NCBI RefSeq assembly: GCF_014107495.1
Contig: NZ_CP041969.1
Location: 4,575,501-4,639,500, forward strand
Reading direction: 5' to 3'
Length of the DNA stretch: 64,000 nt
From: Cohnella cholangitidis
GTDB taxonomy: Bacteria; Bacillota; Bacilli; Paenibacillales; Paenibacillaceae
Below the pieces are notes generated by a model, which ran no database searches, was not told the origin of the DNA, and worked only from the letters and a program-made list of their open reading frames with translations. Every line of letters begins with the position of its first letter. Positions within the stretch are counted from its first letter, which is position 1. Both the position numbers and the translations under genes were made by a program. This document shows, piece after piece, positions 1 through 9,001 of this stretch.

Positions 1-581
1 CTGCCAATGCGACCGCCTCCGAATAAGCGATAGGGCAGGCGAATGAGCGGAAATGCGCCGCCTTCGCGAGCGCAGACGAGTCCGATTCGCAGCTTGACCA
101 GTCGCTTCACGGGAATCCGATCCGCGGCTGCTTCCCAGTCGACGACTGTCGTGCCTAGAAAGTCGGCAGGACGGACAGGGGAGCGCTCATCGAAAACCTG
201 ATCGCCCGAATGCCCGTACAGGGAAATTCCGGATGCGTTCACGACAACGCTTGGCGGCGAGTTCATTACGCTTAGGTTGCGCGCGAGCCGATCCGCGGCA
301 TCCGTACGGGAAGATAAGATTCGTTCCTTTGCCTTCTTGGTCCATCTTTGGTTAATAGACTCTCCGGCTAAATTCACGATCCCGTCGAAATCGCCCAGGC
401 TATCGGGATTGTCGCCCCATTCCGCCCATGTTACAAAGTGAGGGTGGGGCAAAGCATTGTCGTATAAGGGCTTCAAAGGTTTGTTCCTCGTAATAATCCA
501 CACTTCGTCCCCTCGGGACAATAGCGCATGCGTCAGAGCTTTGCCAATGAAACCTGTTCCACCGCACAACAATAGGCGCAT
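1..581 (-). CDS. TIGR01777-type NAD(P)-binding epimerase, cut by window edge
   Basis: The frame runs off the left edge, so only the first 193 codons are present. The product opens with MRLLLCGGTGFIGKAL, a Rossmann GxxGxxG nucleotide-binding loop, and continues with VNLAGESI, SRTDAADRL and NASGISLYG. These segments are typical of the TIGR01777 (YfcH-like) branch of extended short-chain dehydrogenases, which are normally about 300 residues long and have no settled substrate. The ATG at 581 follows a strong GAGGAGGGG ribosome site lying in the 20-nt gap after the upstream lipoprotein gene, so the two are probably cotranscribed. Family call is firm; the reaction is unknown. Confidence 0.85.
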   Translation of the reverse strand, partial: MRLLLCGGTGFIGKALTHALLSRGDEVWIITRNKPLKPLYDNALPHPHFVTWAEWGDNPDSLGDFDGIVNLAGESINQRWTKKAKERILSSRTDAADRLARNLSVMNSPPSVVVNASGISLYGHSGDQVFDERSPVRPADFLGTTVVDWEAAADRIPVKRLVKLRIGLVCAREGGAFPLIRLPYRLFGGGRIG

Positions 582-601
582 TGCGCCCCTCCTCACATCG
601 C

Positions 602-1027
602 TTACTGCTTATCGATCGAGATAATGGTACGTTGCTCGATCTTCTCGCCGTTCGCTTCTATCGTTTCCGTTCTGTATTGAAATTTGACGGAAGTATTCTC
701 TTCCCATAGATCTACCTTCTCGGCTATCTCCGGGGTGATTTGGAAAGCCATAGACCCCTTGTCCGTCGTGACTTCAATAGAATGGCTGTCTTGCAGGCCT
801 ACGTATTTACCGGTTTCGGTAGTCGTTTCTGGCTCCGCAGAAGGGCTGGCGCTTGCTGTCTCAGGCGCTTCGCTGGAGACTGAGCTTGGACTTGGGCTTG
901 CCGAAGTGGAAGGGCTGGCGGACGGCGATGAGTTGGAATTGTTGTTGCTGCACGCGGTTCCCATAAGAACCAGAGTGAGTACGGCAACGCTCATGGCCAT
1001 GGCCGTCTTGCTGTGTTTTTTCGTCAT
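602..1027 (-). CDS. Small secreted lipoprotein with Ser/Pro-rich linker
   Basis: A 141-residue protein with a lysine-rich start, a hydrophobic stretch (about residues 8-22) and a lipobox-like LMGTAC ending in Cys26, so it is probably lipid-anchored on the outer face of the membrane. Residues 27-70 are an Asn/Ser/Pro/Ala-rich linker of the kind many Paenibacillus lipoproteins carry. The C-terminal 70 residues (YVGLQDSHSIEV ... TIISIDKQ) form a small domain that alternates beta-like segments; I do not recognise the family. The start is supported by GGAGGTG eight bases upstream of the ATG at 1027. The lipobox has Gly at -3, which is not ideal. Confidence 0.75.
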   Translation of the reverse strand: MTKKHSKTAMAMSVAVLTLVLMGTACSNNNSNSSPSASPSTSASPSPSSVSSEAPETASASPSAEPETTTETGKYVGLQDSHSIEVTTDKGSMAFQITPEIAEKVDLWEENTSVKFQYRTETIEANGEKIEQRTIISIDKQ

Positions 1028-1107
1028 GTGACTAACACCTCCATAAGAGGTTAGACGTGAAATAACAACAAAGGTTTCGTTTTTTCGTGCCGGGCCGATC
1101 GCCGTTC

Positions 1108-1542
1108 CTATTTAAGCAGATGATTATAAGCCGAATAATCGATCTGGTTTTTCTCCAAAAAAGCTTTCAGGCTGCGGTGATCGCGAGCGGGCGTGGCACG
1201 GATATAACCTTCGATGCAATGATCTTTCGTCACCTCGGACGAACCGCTTTCCACGGCAAGCTGGCCGATCTTGGCGGCAATGGAATGGCTGGCAATGTCC
1301 CTGAACGGAGTAGGCACGGGAGAAACCAACGTATGCAACATCTCTTTGGATTCTTCCGTCCAGAGCTCCCGGCTGCGTTCTACCCAATAGTTTTGCCAAT
1401 CCAGCTTTGATTTTCCGTCTCTTTGGGGCAGAACTTTCAAAAATTTGCGGAACATGAAAAATCCGCCCACGGACATGGCTAACACGAGCACGATGGTCCA
1501 AAATCCAATGAAATAGATAAACCAATCGGGCGCTGATTTCAT
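1108..1542 (-). CDS. DUF2621-like membrane-anchored protein (YneK-like)
   Basis: About 144 residues. One transmembrane segment near the N-terminus (FIYFIGFWTIVLVLAMSVGGFFMF) is followed by a soluble domain containing LDWQNYWVERSRELW, VSPVPTPFRDIASHSIAAKIG and CIEGYIRATPARDH. The layout and these phrases resemble the DUF2621 family, which includes B. subtilis YneK; its function is unknown. An in-frame GTG at 1551 lies inside the GAGGTGA ribosome site, so the ATG at 1542, five bases from that site, is the better start. The gene is divergent from nfo. The family call is from memory of the motif pattern and is moderately sure. Confidence 0.7.
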   Translation of the reverse strand: MKSAPDWFIYFIGFWTIVLVLAMSVGGFFMFRKFLKVLPQRDGKSKLDWQNYWVERSRELWTEESKEMLHTLVSPVPTPFRDIASHSIAAKIGQLAVESGSSEVTKDHCIEGYIRATPARDHRSLKAFLEKNQIDYSAYNHLLK

Positions 1543-1679
1543 AACTATCACCTCGTCTTGAAATTATAGCTCATTTCTAGATTTATTTCGACGTTCGCGA
1601 TACAATAAAGGAATGATTTCAAGAGCAGGCCCCGACAACGATTGCGGGGTACGGATCGCTGGCGAGAGGAGCCTTAATA

Positions 1680-2810
1680 ATGTTGAAGATTGGATCGCAC
1701 GTATCATTTTCGGACAAGGGACTGTTAACGGCAACCAAAGAAGCCGTCTCTTACGGTTCCAGTACTTTCATGATTTACACCGGGGCGCCGCAGAATACCC
1801 GCAGGAAGCCGATCGAAGATCTATATATTCCCGAGGGGAAAGAATTGATGGCGGGAAGCGGGATCAACGAGATCGTCGTGCATGCTCCTTATATCGTGAA
1901 TCTCGGTTCATATAAGGAAGATACCTTCCGGCTAGCCGTCGAATTCTTGCAAGAGGAAATACGCCGCACGCACAAGATCGGCGTCAAAAATATCGTATTG
2001 CATCCCGGCGCGTATACCGACAAGGACGCGGAATACGGAATCGCCCGTATCGCCGAAGGATTGAACGAAGTGCTCGAAGCGACGAAAGAAACCGACGTGA
2101 ACATCGCCCTTGAGACGATGGCCGGCAAAGGCACGGAGATCGGCCGCACCTTCGAGGAACTGGCGCAAATTATCGAGAAGGTTCATTTGAACGACCGTCT
2201 GACAGTGTGCATGGACACTTGCCACATTCACGATGCGGGTTACGACATCGTAGGAGATATCGACGGCGTTCTTCGCAAGTTCGACGACATCGTCGGCCTT
2301 GACCGGATCGCGGTCGTGCACGTCAACGACAGCAAAAATCCGTTGGGCGCGGCCAAAGACCGCCATGCTCCTATCGGCTCCGGTTGGATCGGATACGAGG
2401 GGATCGCGGGAGTGGTCGGGCACGAGCTGCTGAAGGACAAGCCGTTCATTCTCGAGACGCCTTGGATCGGCAAACAGGAGAAAGACGAGCGTCCGATGTA
2501 CGAGGCCGAGATCGCCATGCTGCGCGGGGACACTGAAGAGCGCTTCGGCGGGGAGTTCCTAGAAGACGTGGAGCGTCTGCATCACTTCTACGACAAAGTG
2601 GGCATCGACTCCCGTCTGTACGTATTGAATACGTGGGAACTGCTGAAATCCGACGCCAAAGCTAGAAAGGCGGACCCTCGCGAGCCGATGGAACGGCTGT
2701 ACGATATGCTGATGGAGAACCGCGTTCTGCCCGGCGAGTACAGCGAAGAAGCGATCAATCAGCGTTTGCTCGGATTCCTGGCGGGCCAAGACTGGTTGTC
2801 CAGCCAATAA
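1680..2810 (+). CDS. nfo: Deoxyribonuclease IV (endonuclease IV) with C-terminal extension
   Basis: Apurinic/apyrimidinic endonuclease of base-excision repair, cutting 5' of abasic sites in a Zn-dependent TIM barrel. The expected metal ligands are visible in order: [59 protein letters not shown] and FILETPW. GAGAGGAG eight bases upstream supports the ATG at 1680. The barrel ends near residue 270, yet the protein has 376 residues, about 80-95 more than the usual 280-300. The extra tail ([20 protein letters not shown] ... [11 protein letters not shown]) is helical in character and unassigned. purU follows 47 bases downstream. Confidence 0.95.
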   Translation: MLKIGSHVSFSDKGLLTATKEAVSYGSSTFMIYTGAPQNTRRKPIEDLYIPEGKELMAGSGINEIVVHAPYIVNLGSYKEDTFRLAVEFLQEEIRRTHKIGVKNIVLHPGAYTDKDAEYGIARIAEGLNEVLEATKETDVNIALETMAGKGTEIGRTFEELAQIIEKVHLNDRLTVCMDTCHIHDAGYDIVGDIDGVLRKFDDIVGLDRIAVVHVNDSKNPLGAAKDRHAPIGSGWIGYEGIAGVVGHELLKDKPFILETPWIGKQEKDERPMYEAEIAMLRGDTEERFGGEFLEDVERLHHFYDKVGIDSRLYVLNTWELLKSDAKARKADPREPMERLYDMLMENRVLPGEYSEEAINQRLLGFLAGQDWLSSQ

Positions 2811-2857
2811 AACGACACGGAATATCGAAAGTCAAGCAGAGAGGAAGAGTAGGAACG

Positions 2858-3757
2858 ATGAGTCACGGTTACAAGCCGCAAGAGTCCAAAAGGTTAGACG
2901 ATAAAAGCGTTCGCGCGCGCATGCTGATTTCTTGTCCCGACAAGGCGGGAATCGTTGCGGCGGTATCGCAATTTCTATACGAGCAAGGCGCGAACATCGT
3001 GCAGTCGGATCAATATACGATGGATCCGGAAGGCGGCATGTTCTTCATGCGGATCGAATTCGATCTGCAAGAATTGGAGCAGCGTCTGCCTTCTCTTCAA
3101 GAGGATTTCACTCGCATCGCGGATCGCTTCACGATGAGGTGGAGTATTTTCCGCGCGGCGCGGCGCAAGAGAATCGCGATCTTCGTATCGAAAGAAGATC
3201 ATTGTTTAACGGAACTTCTCTGGCAATGGCAAGCGGGAGATCTGGATGCGGAGATCAGCATGGTCATCAGCAACCACGACGACATGAGAGGTTTAGTCGA
3301 ATCGTTCGGTATCCCGTATCACCATGTTCCGGTTACGCCGGACACGAAAGCGGAAGCCGAACAGAAGCAGCGGGAACTGACTTCGGGCAAGGTCGATTTG
3401 ATCGTGTTGGCTCGGTATATGCAGATCGTATCGCCGAAATTCATCGAACAATACCATAATCGAATCATTAATATCCATCACTCTTTCTTGCCTGCGTTCG
3501 TCGGCGGCAAGCCTTATCAGCAAGCGTACAACCGCGGAGTCAAGCTGATCGGGGCGACAGCGCATTACGTAACGGAAGAATTGGACGGCGGACCGATCAT
3601 CGAGCAAGATATCCAGCGCGTTACTCATCGGGACGACGTGACCGAACTGAAACGCATCGGCCGCCACATCGAGAGAATCGTTCTGGCCCGCGCGGTCAAA
3701 TGGCATGTGGAAGACAGATTGCTCGTTTATCAGAACAAAACCGTTGCGTTCGTATAA
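2858..3757 (+). CDS. purU: Formyltetrahydrofolate deformylase
   Basis: Hydrolyses 10-formyltetrahydrofolate to formate and tetrahydrofolate, balancing one-carbon units and supplying formate for purine synthesis. Residues 20-95 are an ACT domain (ARMLISCPDKAGIVAAVSQFLYEQGANIV). Residues 105-285 are a formyltransferase-fold hydrolase with the catalytic Asn-His-Asp set in NIHHSFLPAFVGG and ATAHYVTEELDGGPIIEQD. The 299-residue length is normal. A GAGAGGAAGAG site precedes the ATG. It lies downstream of nfo in the same direction, and a small ORF follows after 8 bases. Confidence 0.95.
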   Translation: MSHGYKPQESKRLDDKSVRARMLISCPDKAGIVAAVSQFLYEQGANIVQSDQYTMDPEGGMFFMRIEFDLQELEQRLPSLQEDFTRIADRFTMRWSIFRAARRKRIAIFVSKEDHCLTELLWQWQAGDLDAEISMVISNHDDMRGLVESFGIPYHHVPVTPDTKAEAEQKQRELTSGKVDLIVLARYMQIVSPKFIEQYHNRIINIHHSFLPAFVGGKPYQQAYNRGVKLIGATAHYVTEELDGGPIIEQDIQRVTHRDDVTELKRIGRHIERIVLARAVKWHVEDRLLVYQNKTVAFV

Positions 3758-3765
3758 GGTATCGA

Positions 3766-3996
3766 ATGGGCGAAAGCAAGCAAACCACTATAATTGTCGG
3801 CCGGGTTGCTTACGATGTGGAGAACGACGAGTGGGTCATGTATTTGAATGATCGTTTCGTGCCGATGGGGGACCTTTACGCTGCCGTGAACCGGCAGCTC
3901 GCGGAGGAAGGGTTGCCTCCGTTGAAATCCGGAGACGAGCTTGAGGTAAATCTACGGAGATCGTCCCCGGGCCAAGGTCAGCCTGCGATTAGGTAA
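3766..3996 (+). CDS. Small conserved-looking protein, function unknown
   Basis: A 76-residue product starting MGESKQTTIIVGRVAYDVENDEWVMYLND. The frame is open further upstream into purU, but the ATG at 3766 lies just past the purU stop and has a weak AAGGT five bases upstream. The protein has one compact stretch with alternating charged and hydrophobic residues and a basic tail; there is no signal peptide or membrane segment. Close spacing suggests translation with purU. I do not recognise a family. Its reality rests on context and coherent composition. Confidence 0.6.
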   Translation: MGESKQTTIIVGRVAYDVENDEWVMYLNDRFVPMGDLYAAVNRQLAEEGLPPLKSGDELEVNLRRSSPGQGQPAIR

Positions 3997-4211
3997 TCCG
4001 GCCACTTGGAATTCAAGTAAATGGTTAGACTAACGGCGTGGAGTATTCTGTCCATTCCTTGATACTTGTACGGACATGTTATAGCATTCGTAAAAAGTCC
4101 ATGATACAATGAATTGGATTATTTATTGGATTTAATTTGGAGTTATAACTGTACGATTCTGTGCCTAGTTGCCTTAAACGTACGTGAATAGAAAAGAGGA
4201 GGTACTACTTA

Positions 4212-6224
4212 ATGACAGTTAGTACTAAAGCAATCGACCAATTATCCGTAACCACGATCCGTACGCTTTCGATCGATGCGATCGAGAAAGCGAAATCCGG
4301 ACATCCCGGCATGCCGATGGGGGCAGCTCCAATGGGCTACCAGCTGTTCGCGAAGACGATGAAGCACAATCCGTCCAACCCTCAATGGATCGACCGCGAC
4401 CGTTTCGTTCTGTCCGCGGGACACGGTTCCATGTTGCTATACTCTTTGTTGCACCTGAACGGCTATGACTTGCCGATCGAGGAACTGCAAAACTTCCGTC
4501 AATGGGGATCTTTGACTCCGGGGCATCCGGAATTCGGACATACGGCCGGCGTAGACGCAACGACCGGACCGCTTGGTCAAGGGGTTGCCATGGCCGTCGG
4601 TATGGCAATGGCCGAAGCTCAATTGGCCGCTACTTATAACCGCGAAGGTTACGATGTCATCAATCACTTTACTTACTCCATCTGCGGAGACGGCGACTTG
4701 TCCGAAGGGATTTCCTCCGAAGCCGCTTCGATGGCGGGTCACTTGAAGCTCGGCAAGCTCGTCGTTCTGTACGATTCCAACGATATTTCCCTCGACGGAG
4801 AATTGAGCCTGTCGTTCTCCGAGAACGTAGGCAAGCGGTTCGAAGCTTACGGCTGGCAATATCTTCGCGTAGAAGACGGCAACGATCTCGACGCGTTGGC
4901 TAAAGCAATCGAGGCGGCGCAAGCGGATCTGTCCAAACCAACTCTTATCGAGGTCAAAACGGTTATCGGTTACGGTTCTCCGAACAAAGGCGGAAAAGGC
5001 GGCCACGCCGGCCCGCACGGTTCTCCGCTCGGTGCTGACGAGGCAAAACTGACTAAAGGCTTCTATGAATGGCCGCATGAAGAGTTCCATGTGCCTGCGG
5101 AAGTTCGCGCTCATTTCGCTGAAGTCAAAAAAGCGGGAGAACAAGCGAATGCCGCTTGGGATGCTCAATTCGCGAAATATAAAGCCGCTTATCCTGAGCT
5201 GGCTGCTCAATTCGAAGACGCGCTTGCCGGCAAATTGCCTAGCGGCTGGGATGCGGATCTTCCGGCGTACACGACGGAAGACAAACCGTTATCCACTCGC
5301 GTGGCTTCCGGTAACGCACTTAACGGCTTAGCGAAAAACGTACCTCAACTCGTGGGCGGATCCGCCGACTTGGAAAGCTCCACGATGACGCACTTGAAAG
5401 GCCTTCCGATCTACAAGGCCGGCAACTATGACGGCCGCAATATCTACTTCGGCATTCGCGAGTTCGGAATGGCTGCGGCCATGAACGGGATCATGCTGCA
5501 TGGCGGCTTGAAAGTATTCGGCGGTACGTTCTTCGTATTTACCGACTACCTTCGTCCGGCGGTACGTCTGGCTGCCCTAATGGGTCTGCCTGTCGTTTAC
5601 GTCTTGACGCACGACAGCATCGCGGTCGGCGAAGACGGTCCTACGCATGAGCCGATCGAGCAATTGGCTTCCATTCGCATCATTCCTAACCTGACGGTTA
5701 TTCGTCCGGCCGACGGCAACGAAACGTCCGCTGCATGGGCATACGCGTTGCAAAACCAAGACAATCCGGTCGCGCTGGTGCTGACGCGCCAAAACTTGCC
5801 GATTCTCGAAGGTACTTCGTCCGCGCGCGACAACATTGCCAAAGGCGGTTACGTCGTATCCGAAGCGGCTAACGGACAACCTCAAGGTATCCTGATCGCT
5901 ACGGGCTCCGAAGTACAGCTTGCCGTCGCTTCGCAGAAAGCATTGGCTGAACAAGGCGTACACGTACGCGTCGTTAGTTTGCCGAGCTTCGACCTGTTCG
6001 AGAAACAAGAAGCAAGCTACAAAGAAAGCGTCCTTCCTAAAGCGATCAAAGCCCGCCTTGCCATCGAGATGGCGAGCCCGTTCGGTTGGGAGCGTTACGT
6101 CGGAGACAGCGGAGCGATTATCGGCATCTCCACGTTCGGCGCTTCCGCGCCGGGAGACCGCGTCATCAAGGAATACGGCTTCACGGTCGATAACGTCGTA
6201 GCCCAATTCAAAAAATTAGTGTAA
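4212..6224 (+). CDS. tkt: Transketolase
   Basis: Thiamine-diphosphate enzyme of the non-oxidative pentose phosphate pathway, moving two-carbon units between ketose donors and aldose acceptors. It has 670 residues, normal for the family. The N-terminal domain carries [39 protein letters not shown] and the ThDP motif [18 protein letters not shown] ending in NDISLDG. The middle domain has [15 protein letters not shown] with the catalytic Glu, and [19 protein letters not shown] strong GAGGAGG precedes the ATG. The 215-base upstream gap shows no promoter I would defend. ppnP follows after 27 bases. Confidence 0.98.
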   Translation: MTVSTKAIDQLSVTTIRTLSIDAIEKAKSGHPGMPMGAAPMGYQLFAKTMKHNPSNPQWIDRDRFVLSAGHGSMLLYSLLHLNGYDLPIEELQNFRQWGSLTPGHPEFGHTAGVDATTGPLGQGVAMAVGMAMAEAQLAATYNREGYDVINHFTYSICGDGDLSEGISSEAASMAGHLKLGKLVVLYDSNDISLDGELSLSFSENVGKRFEAYGWQYLRVEDGNDLDALAKAIEAAQADLSKPTLIEVKTVIGYGSPNKGGKGGHAGPHGSPLGADEAKLTKGFYEWPHEEFHVPAEVRAHFAEVKKAGEQANAAWDAQFAKYKAAYPELAAQFEDALAGKLPSGWDADLPAYTTEDKPLSTRVASGNALNGLAKNVPQLVGGSADLESSTMTHLKGLPIYKAGNYDGRNIYFGIREFGMAAAMNGIMLHGGLKVFGGTFFVFTDYLRPAVRLAALMGLPVVYVLTHDSIAVGEDGPTHEPIEQLASIRIIPNLTVIRPADGNETSAAWAYALQNQDNPVALVLTRQNLPILEGTSSARDNIAKGGYVVSEAANGQPQGILIATGSEVQLAVASQKALAEQGVHVRVVSLPSFDLFEKQEASYKESVLPKAIKARLAIEMASPFGWERYVGDSGAIIGISTFGASAPGDRVIKEYGFTVDNVVAQFKKLV

Positions 6225-6251
6225 TCCGAACAAGGGAGCTGGAGAGAAACG

Positions 6252-6566
6252 ATGTCGCAATTCAACAACGTATCCGTAGTGAAAAAAGCTAATGTATACT
6301 TCGAAGGCAAAGTAACTAGCCGCGCGGTTATTTTCGAAGACGGCACCAAAATCACCCTCGGCATCATGCTGCCGGGCGAATACGAGTTCGGTACGGCGCA
6401 AAAGGAAATCATGGACATCCAAGCGGGCGAGCTTTCTGTTCTGCTTCCTGGCAACGACCAATGGTTGGAGATCAAAGAGCCGACGAAATTCGAAGTTCCT
6501 GCTAACTCCAGCTTTAAGCTGCAAGTTAAAACCGTTACGGATTACATTTGCTCGTATATCGACTAG
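6252..6566 (+). CDS. ppnP: Pyrimidine/purine nucleoside phosphorylase, cupin fold
   Basis: A 104-residue protein of the YaiE/PpnP family (formerly DUF1255), small beta-barrel enzymes that phosphorolyse several nucleosides to base plus ribose-1-phosphate. The whole length matches: [37 protein letters not shown], then [21 protein letters not shown] and [13 protein letters not shown]. It is placed 27 bases after tkt with a GGGAGCTGGAGAG site and is followed by a strong terminator, so tkt-ppnP is likely one transcript. That pairing makes sense because ribose-1-phosphate can enter the pentose pathway. Confidence 0.9.
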   Translation: MSQFNNVSVVKKANVYFEGKVTSRAVIFEDGTKITLGIMLPGEYEFGTAQKEIMDIQAGELSVLLPGNDQWLEIKEPTKFEVPANSSFKLQVKTVTDYICSYID

Positions 6567-6591
6567 TCGCTTCTAGATCCGACGAGAACAA

Positions 6592-6631
6592 AACGTTGTG
6601 CCGCCGTAAAAGGCGGCGCAACGTTTTTTTT
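6592..6631 (+). terminator. Intrinsic terminator after tkt-ppnP
   Basis: A 14-bp stem (AACGTTGTGCCGCC pairing with GGCGGCGCAACGTT, one G-U) with a six-base loop, followed by eight T. Confidence 0.93.
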
Positions 6632-6693
6632 GTTTCCTCAAGGGCGACGTTAGCCGGTTTTGTCTTTAAAAGATGGCAATTCTCTGTAAAAAG

Positions 6694-6712
6694 TGATATC
6701 ATATTCATATCA
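6694..6712. promoter_or_regulatory. Inverted repeat upstream of the SPFH gene, candidate operator
   Basis: TGATAT and ATATCA are separated by 7 bases, 35 bases before the SPFH start codon; TGATATCA at its left end is also a perfect 8-base palindrome. The position fits a promoter-proximal operator. The nearby ribbon-helix-helix gene encodes a plausible binder, but that link is an inference. Confidence 0.45.
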
Positions 6713-6746
6713 AAAAAATATAATGATGAAGAGGTGGCCATCCCTT

Positions 6747-7625
6747 ATGACAACGACCAGAGCCTGGCACGTGAACGGATTTCTTGCGCTCTTGCTGGTG
6801 CTAGTCTCCCTGGCCGGAAGCATCGCGCTATTCATCTACGGAGGGGATCGTCCGGAACCGAACGGTCTACTCATCACGGCGGGAATCGCGTTAGATCTGC
6901 TGGTTATCGTCTTGCTTACTTCGCTCACGATCGTTCAGCCGAACCAAGCGAAGGTGATTACCTTTTTCGGGCGTTACAAAGGAACGGTATCCAACAGCGG
7001 TTTGTGGCTGGTCATTCCGTTTACCGGAAAAACGAAGATTTCGCTCAAGGTTCGCAACTTCAATAGCCACACGCTTAAGGTGAACGACGCGGAAGGCAAT
7101 CCGATCGAGATCGGCTGCGTCGTCGTGTTCAAAGTCGTCGATTCCGCGAAGGCTGTATTCGACGTAGATAACTATGCCAAGTTCGTCGAGGTTCAAAGCG
7201 AGACGGCTCTGCGGCATATCGCGGCCCACTATTCTTATGACACGTTTACGGAGGAGACGGAGCAGAAGCCGTCTCTCCGCGGCAACTCGGACGAGGTATC
7301 GGAGGAGCTGACGCGCGAGCTGCAGTCCCGTCTCTCGATCGCCGGCGTCGAAGTGCTGGAAACTCGGCTGACCCACTTGGCATACGCTTCGGAGATCGCC
7401 AGCGCCATGCTGCAGAGGCAGCAAGCGATCGCGATCATCGCGGCTAGGCAGAAGATTGTCGAGGGCGCGGTTACGATGGTGGAATCCGCTCTGGCCCAAC
7501 TGAAGGAAAACGGCATCGAGCTCGACGGGGAACGGCGCGCGGCTATGATCAACAATCTCATGGTGACGATCGTATCCGATAGGGCAGCGACTCCGGTAAT
7601 CAATACGGGCACGATGTACGGGTAA
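6747..7625 (+). CDS. SPFH/band 7 (stomatin-like) membrane protein
   Basis: A 292-residue protein with two N-terminal membrane segments (about residues 10-30 and 38-60), then an SPFH domain containing VQPNQAKVITFFGRYKGTV, GLWLVIPF, FVEVQSETALRHIAAHY and LTRELQSRLSIAGVEVLETRLTHLAYA, and a C-terminal helix rich in Ala/Gln (AMLQRQQAIAIIAARQKIVEGA). SPFH proteins form large membrane-bound oligomeric cages linked to membrane microdomains. The frame is open upstream to 6693, but GAGGTGG at 6731 fits only the ATG at 6747. A small DNA-binding-type gene follows after 6 bases. Confidence 0.9.
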   Translation: MTTTRAWHVNGFLALLLVLVSLAGSIALFIYGGDRPEPNGLLITAGIALDLLVIVLLTSLTIVQPNQAKVITFFGRYKGTVSNSGLWLVIPFTGKTKISLKVRNFNSHTLKVNDAEGNPIEIGCVVVFKVVDSAKAVFDVDNYAKFVEVQSETALRHIAAHYSYDTFTEETEQKPSLRGNSDEVSEELTRELQSRLSIAGVEVLETRLTHLAYASEIASAMLQRQQAIAIIAARQKIVEGAVTMVESALAQLKENGIELDGERRAAMINNLMVTIVSDRAATPVINTGTMYG

Positions 7626-7631
7626 CAGAGG

Positions 7632-7823
7632 ATGGCCAAGGAAAAGAAGGCATTTCCGCTTCGATTGGATGCCGAGATTCATCGAGCGTTGGAGAAATGG
7701 GCGGAGGACGAATTTCGGAGCGTCAACGGACATATCGAGTATTTGCTTAGAGAGGCACTGCGCAGGTCGGGGAGGCTTCCTTCGGGAACGCTCGCCGACC
7801 GGCCCGTTCAGCCGCCGCAGTAG
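7632..7823 (+). CDS. Arc-type ribbon-helix-helix protein
   Basis: A 63-residue protein. KKAFPLRLDAEIHRALEKWAEDEFRSVNGHIEYLLREALRRSGR has the pattern of an Arc/MetJ fold: a short beta strand (FPLRLD) followed by two helices, with the second containing the SVNGHIEYLLREAL phrase. Such proteins bind DNA as dimers through the strand. It starts 6 bases after the SPFH stop; the ribosome site (CAGAGG) touches the ATG, so translation may depend on coupling. Likely a regulator of its own operon or an adaptor of the SPFH assembly; neither is shown by the sequence. Confidence 0.8.
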   Translation: MAKEKKAFPLRLDAEIHRALEKWAEDEFRSVNGHIEYLLREALRRSGRLPSGTLADRPVQPPQ

Positions 7824-7877
7824 GCTCGCGACAATTGCTCGTACATCAAATAAGAAATTCCACCTATCCGCATTCCT

Positions 7878-7911
7878 AAAAGGCAGACCAACGATCGTTG
7901 GTTTGCCTTTT
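7878..7911. terminator. Terminator after the SPFH pair
   Basis: AAAAGGCAGACCAACGA pairs with TCGTTGGTTTGCCTTTT, a 17-bp near-perfect palindrome with A on one side and T on the other, so it could work in both directions. Confidence 0.85.
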
Positions 7912-7933
7912 GGCGTTAACCGAAAAAGCCCTC

Positions 7934-7985
7934 TTGCTAGAAAAATCTATATGACTTATAATGTGTTTATGCAACCGGTTGCATA
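7934..7985 (+). promoter_or_regulatory. SigA promoter with LacI-family operator at +1
   Basis: TTGCTA (7934-7939), a 17-base spacer and TATAAT (7957-7962) form a near-consensus housekeeping promoter. The perfect 18-base palindrome TATGCAACCGGTTGCATA (7968-7985) starts six bases after the -10 box, covering the transcription start. Its CCGG centre with flanking GCAA/TTGC is the usual half-site style of MalR/LacI regulators. It lies directly in front of the lacI-type gene, so autoregulation of the whole maltodextrin operon is the natural reading. Confidence 0.88.
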
Positions 7986-8002
7986 GAAGGGAGAAGGGAG
8001 CG

Positions 8003-8980
8003 ATGAGTCGTCTCACAATCAAGGAAATAGCTGAACTGGCGGGAGTCAATAAAGCTACGGTATCCAGGGTTTTGAATGGAAACGCTAACATTTCTGAGAA
8101 GACGCGGCAGAAAATTATGGACATCGTTCGAGAGCATAATTATGTCCCTAACGCGACCGCCCGCGCGCTAGCATCGAACCGAACGTACACGGTTGGATTT
8201 TGCTTCGATTACACGAACCGCCAAGCGTATGCGAATCCATTTTTCAGCGAAGTGCTGCAAGGGATCGAAGAAGTCATCTACGCGAACGATTATTTGTTTC
8301 TCATGATGAGCGTCCATGATATCGACCAAAGCGAAACGACGACTTTCCAGAAAATCGTGAGAGAACATCGGGTAGACGGCGTGCTTATTCCCGAAAGCTT
8401 GCTGACGGACGAGCACTACCGTTTTCTGCAAGAGTATCAGATGCCTTTCGTCGTCTTGGGCGAGCCTTCCGTTCCGAGGGAAGGAGTAAGGTGGGTGGAC
8501 GTCGATAACGCTCAGGCGGCCGAAATGCTGACCGAAAGGCTAATTCGTCGAGGGTGCAAGGATATTAGAATGATGGGATCAGCGGACCAGGCTAACCGCG
8601 ACATTTACGTGGAAAATCGAATGAGGGGTTTTCGCGACGCGATGGAACGCAACGGTTTAACTCCGCGCACGGTGGAACCCGCGCAGTGGGAAGACGAGCA
8701 CGGTTCTTTTTCCTCGGAGCAGGGGGTGCCGGATGCTTTGATCGTCGCAAGCCAAGGGAAACTGTACGAATGGCTTGAAATTCCTAAGAAGGACGAAGCG
8801 ATAAAAATCCCGGTAGCTTCTTTCGACGATCACCCGTTATACCGTCATTTGCCGACTCCGGTGGAATCGATTCAGCTTCAGCTCGACGTCATGGGCACGG
8901 AAGCCGCGCGTCTGCTTCTGCAGGTGATCGACGGGTCTCCCGACGCTCCTCCGCACGTGAATGTACGGGTGCAACACTAA
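8003..8980 (+). CDS. LacI-family transcriptional repressor of the maltodextrin operon
   Basis: A 325-residue regulator. Residues 1-55 are the LacI helix-turn-helix and hinge: LTIKEIAELAGVNKATVSRVLNGNANISEKTRQKIM ... NYVPNATARALAS. The rest is a periplasmic-binding-like sensor domain with YTVGFCFDYTN, DGVLIPESLL and PVASFDDHPLY. The frame is open upstream through the operator, but GAAGGGAG fits the ATG at 8003. It is the first gene of a five-gene unit with a GH13 enzyme and a sugar ABC importer, so maltodextrin-type sugars are the likely effectors (inference from context). Confidence 0.93.
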   Translation: MSRLTIKEIAELAGVNKATVSRVLNGNANISEKTRQKIMDIVREHNYVPNATARALASNRTYTVGFCFDYTNRQAYANPFFSEVLQGIEEVIYANDYLFLMMSVHDIDQSETTTFQKIVREHRVDGVLIPESLLTDEHYRFLQEYQMPFVVLGEPSVPREGVRWVDVDNAQAAEMLTERLIRRGCKDIRMMGSADQANRDIYVENRMRGFRDAMERNGLTPRTVEPAQWEDEHGSFSSEQGVPDALIVASQGKLYEWLEIPKKDEAIKIPVASFDDHPLYRHLPTPVESIQLQLDVMGTEAARLLLQVIDGSPDAPPHVNVRVQH

Positions 8981-9001
8981 CTAGATAAAGGAACGATTCG
9001 A

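Noticed and set aside
4064-4110. A promoter in front of tkt (TTGATA with TATAGC)
   Set aside because: The spacer is 15 bases and the -10 box is weak; no arrangement in the gap is convincing.
5577-6206. Minus-strand frame of about 209 codons inside tkt
   Set aside because: It is entirely within a certain gene and shows the Arg/Asp-rich composition of an antisense shadow.
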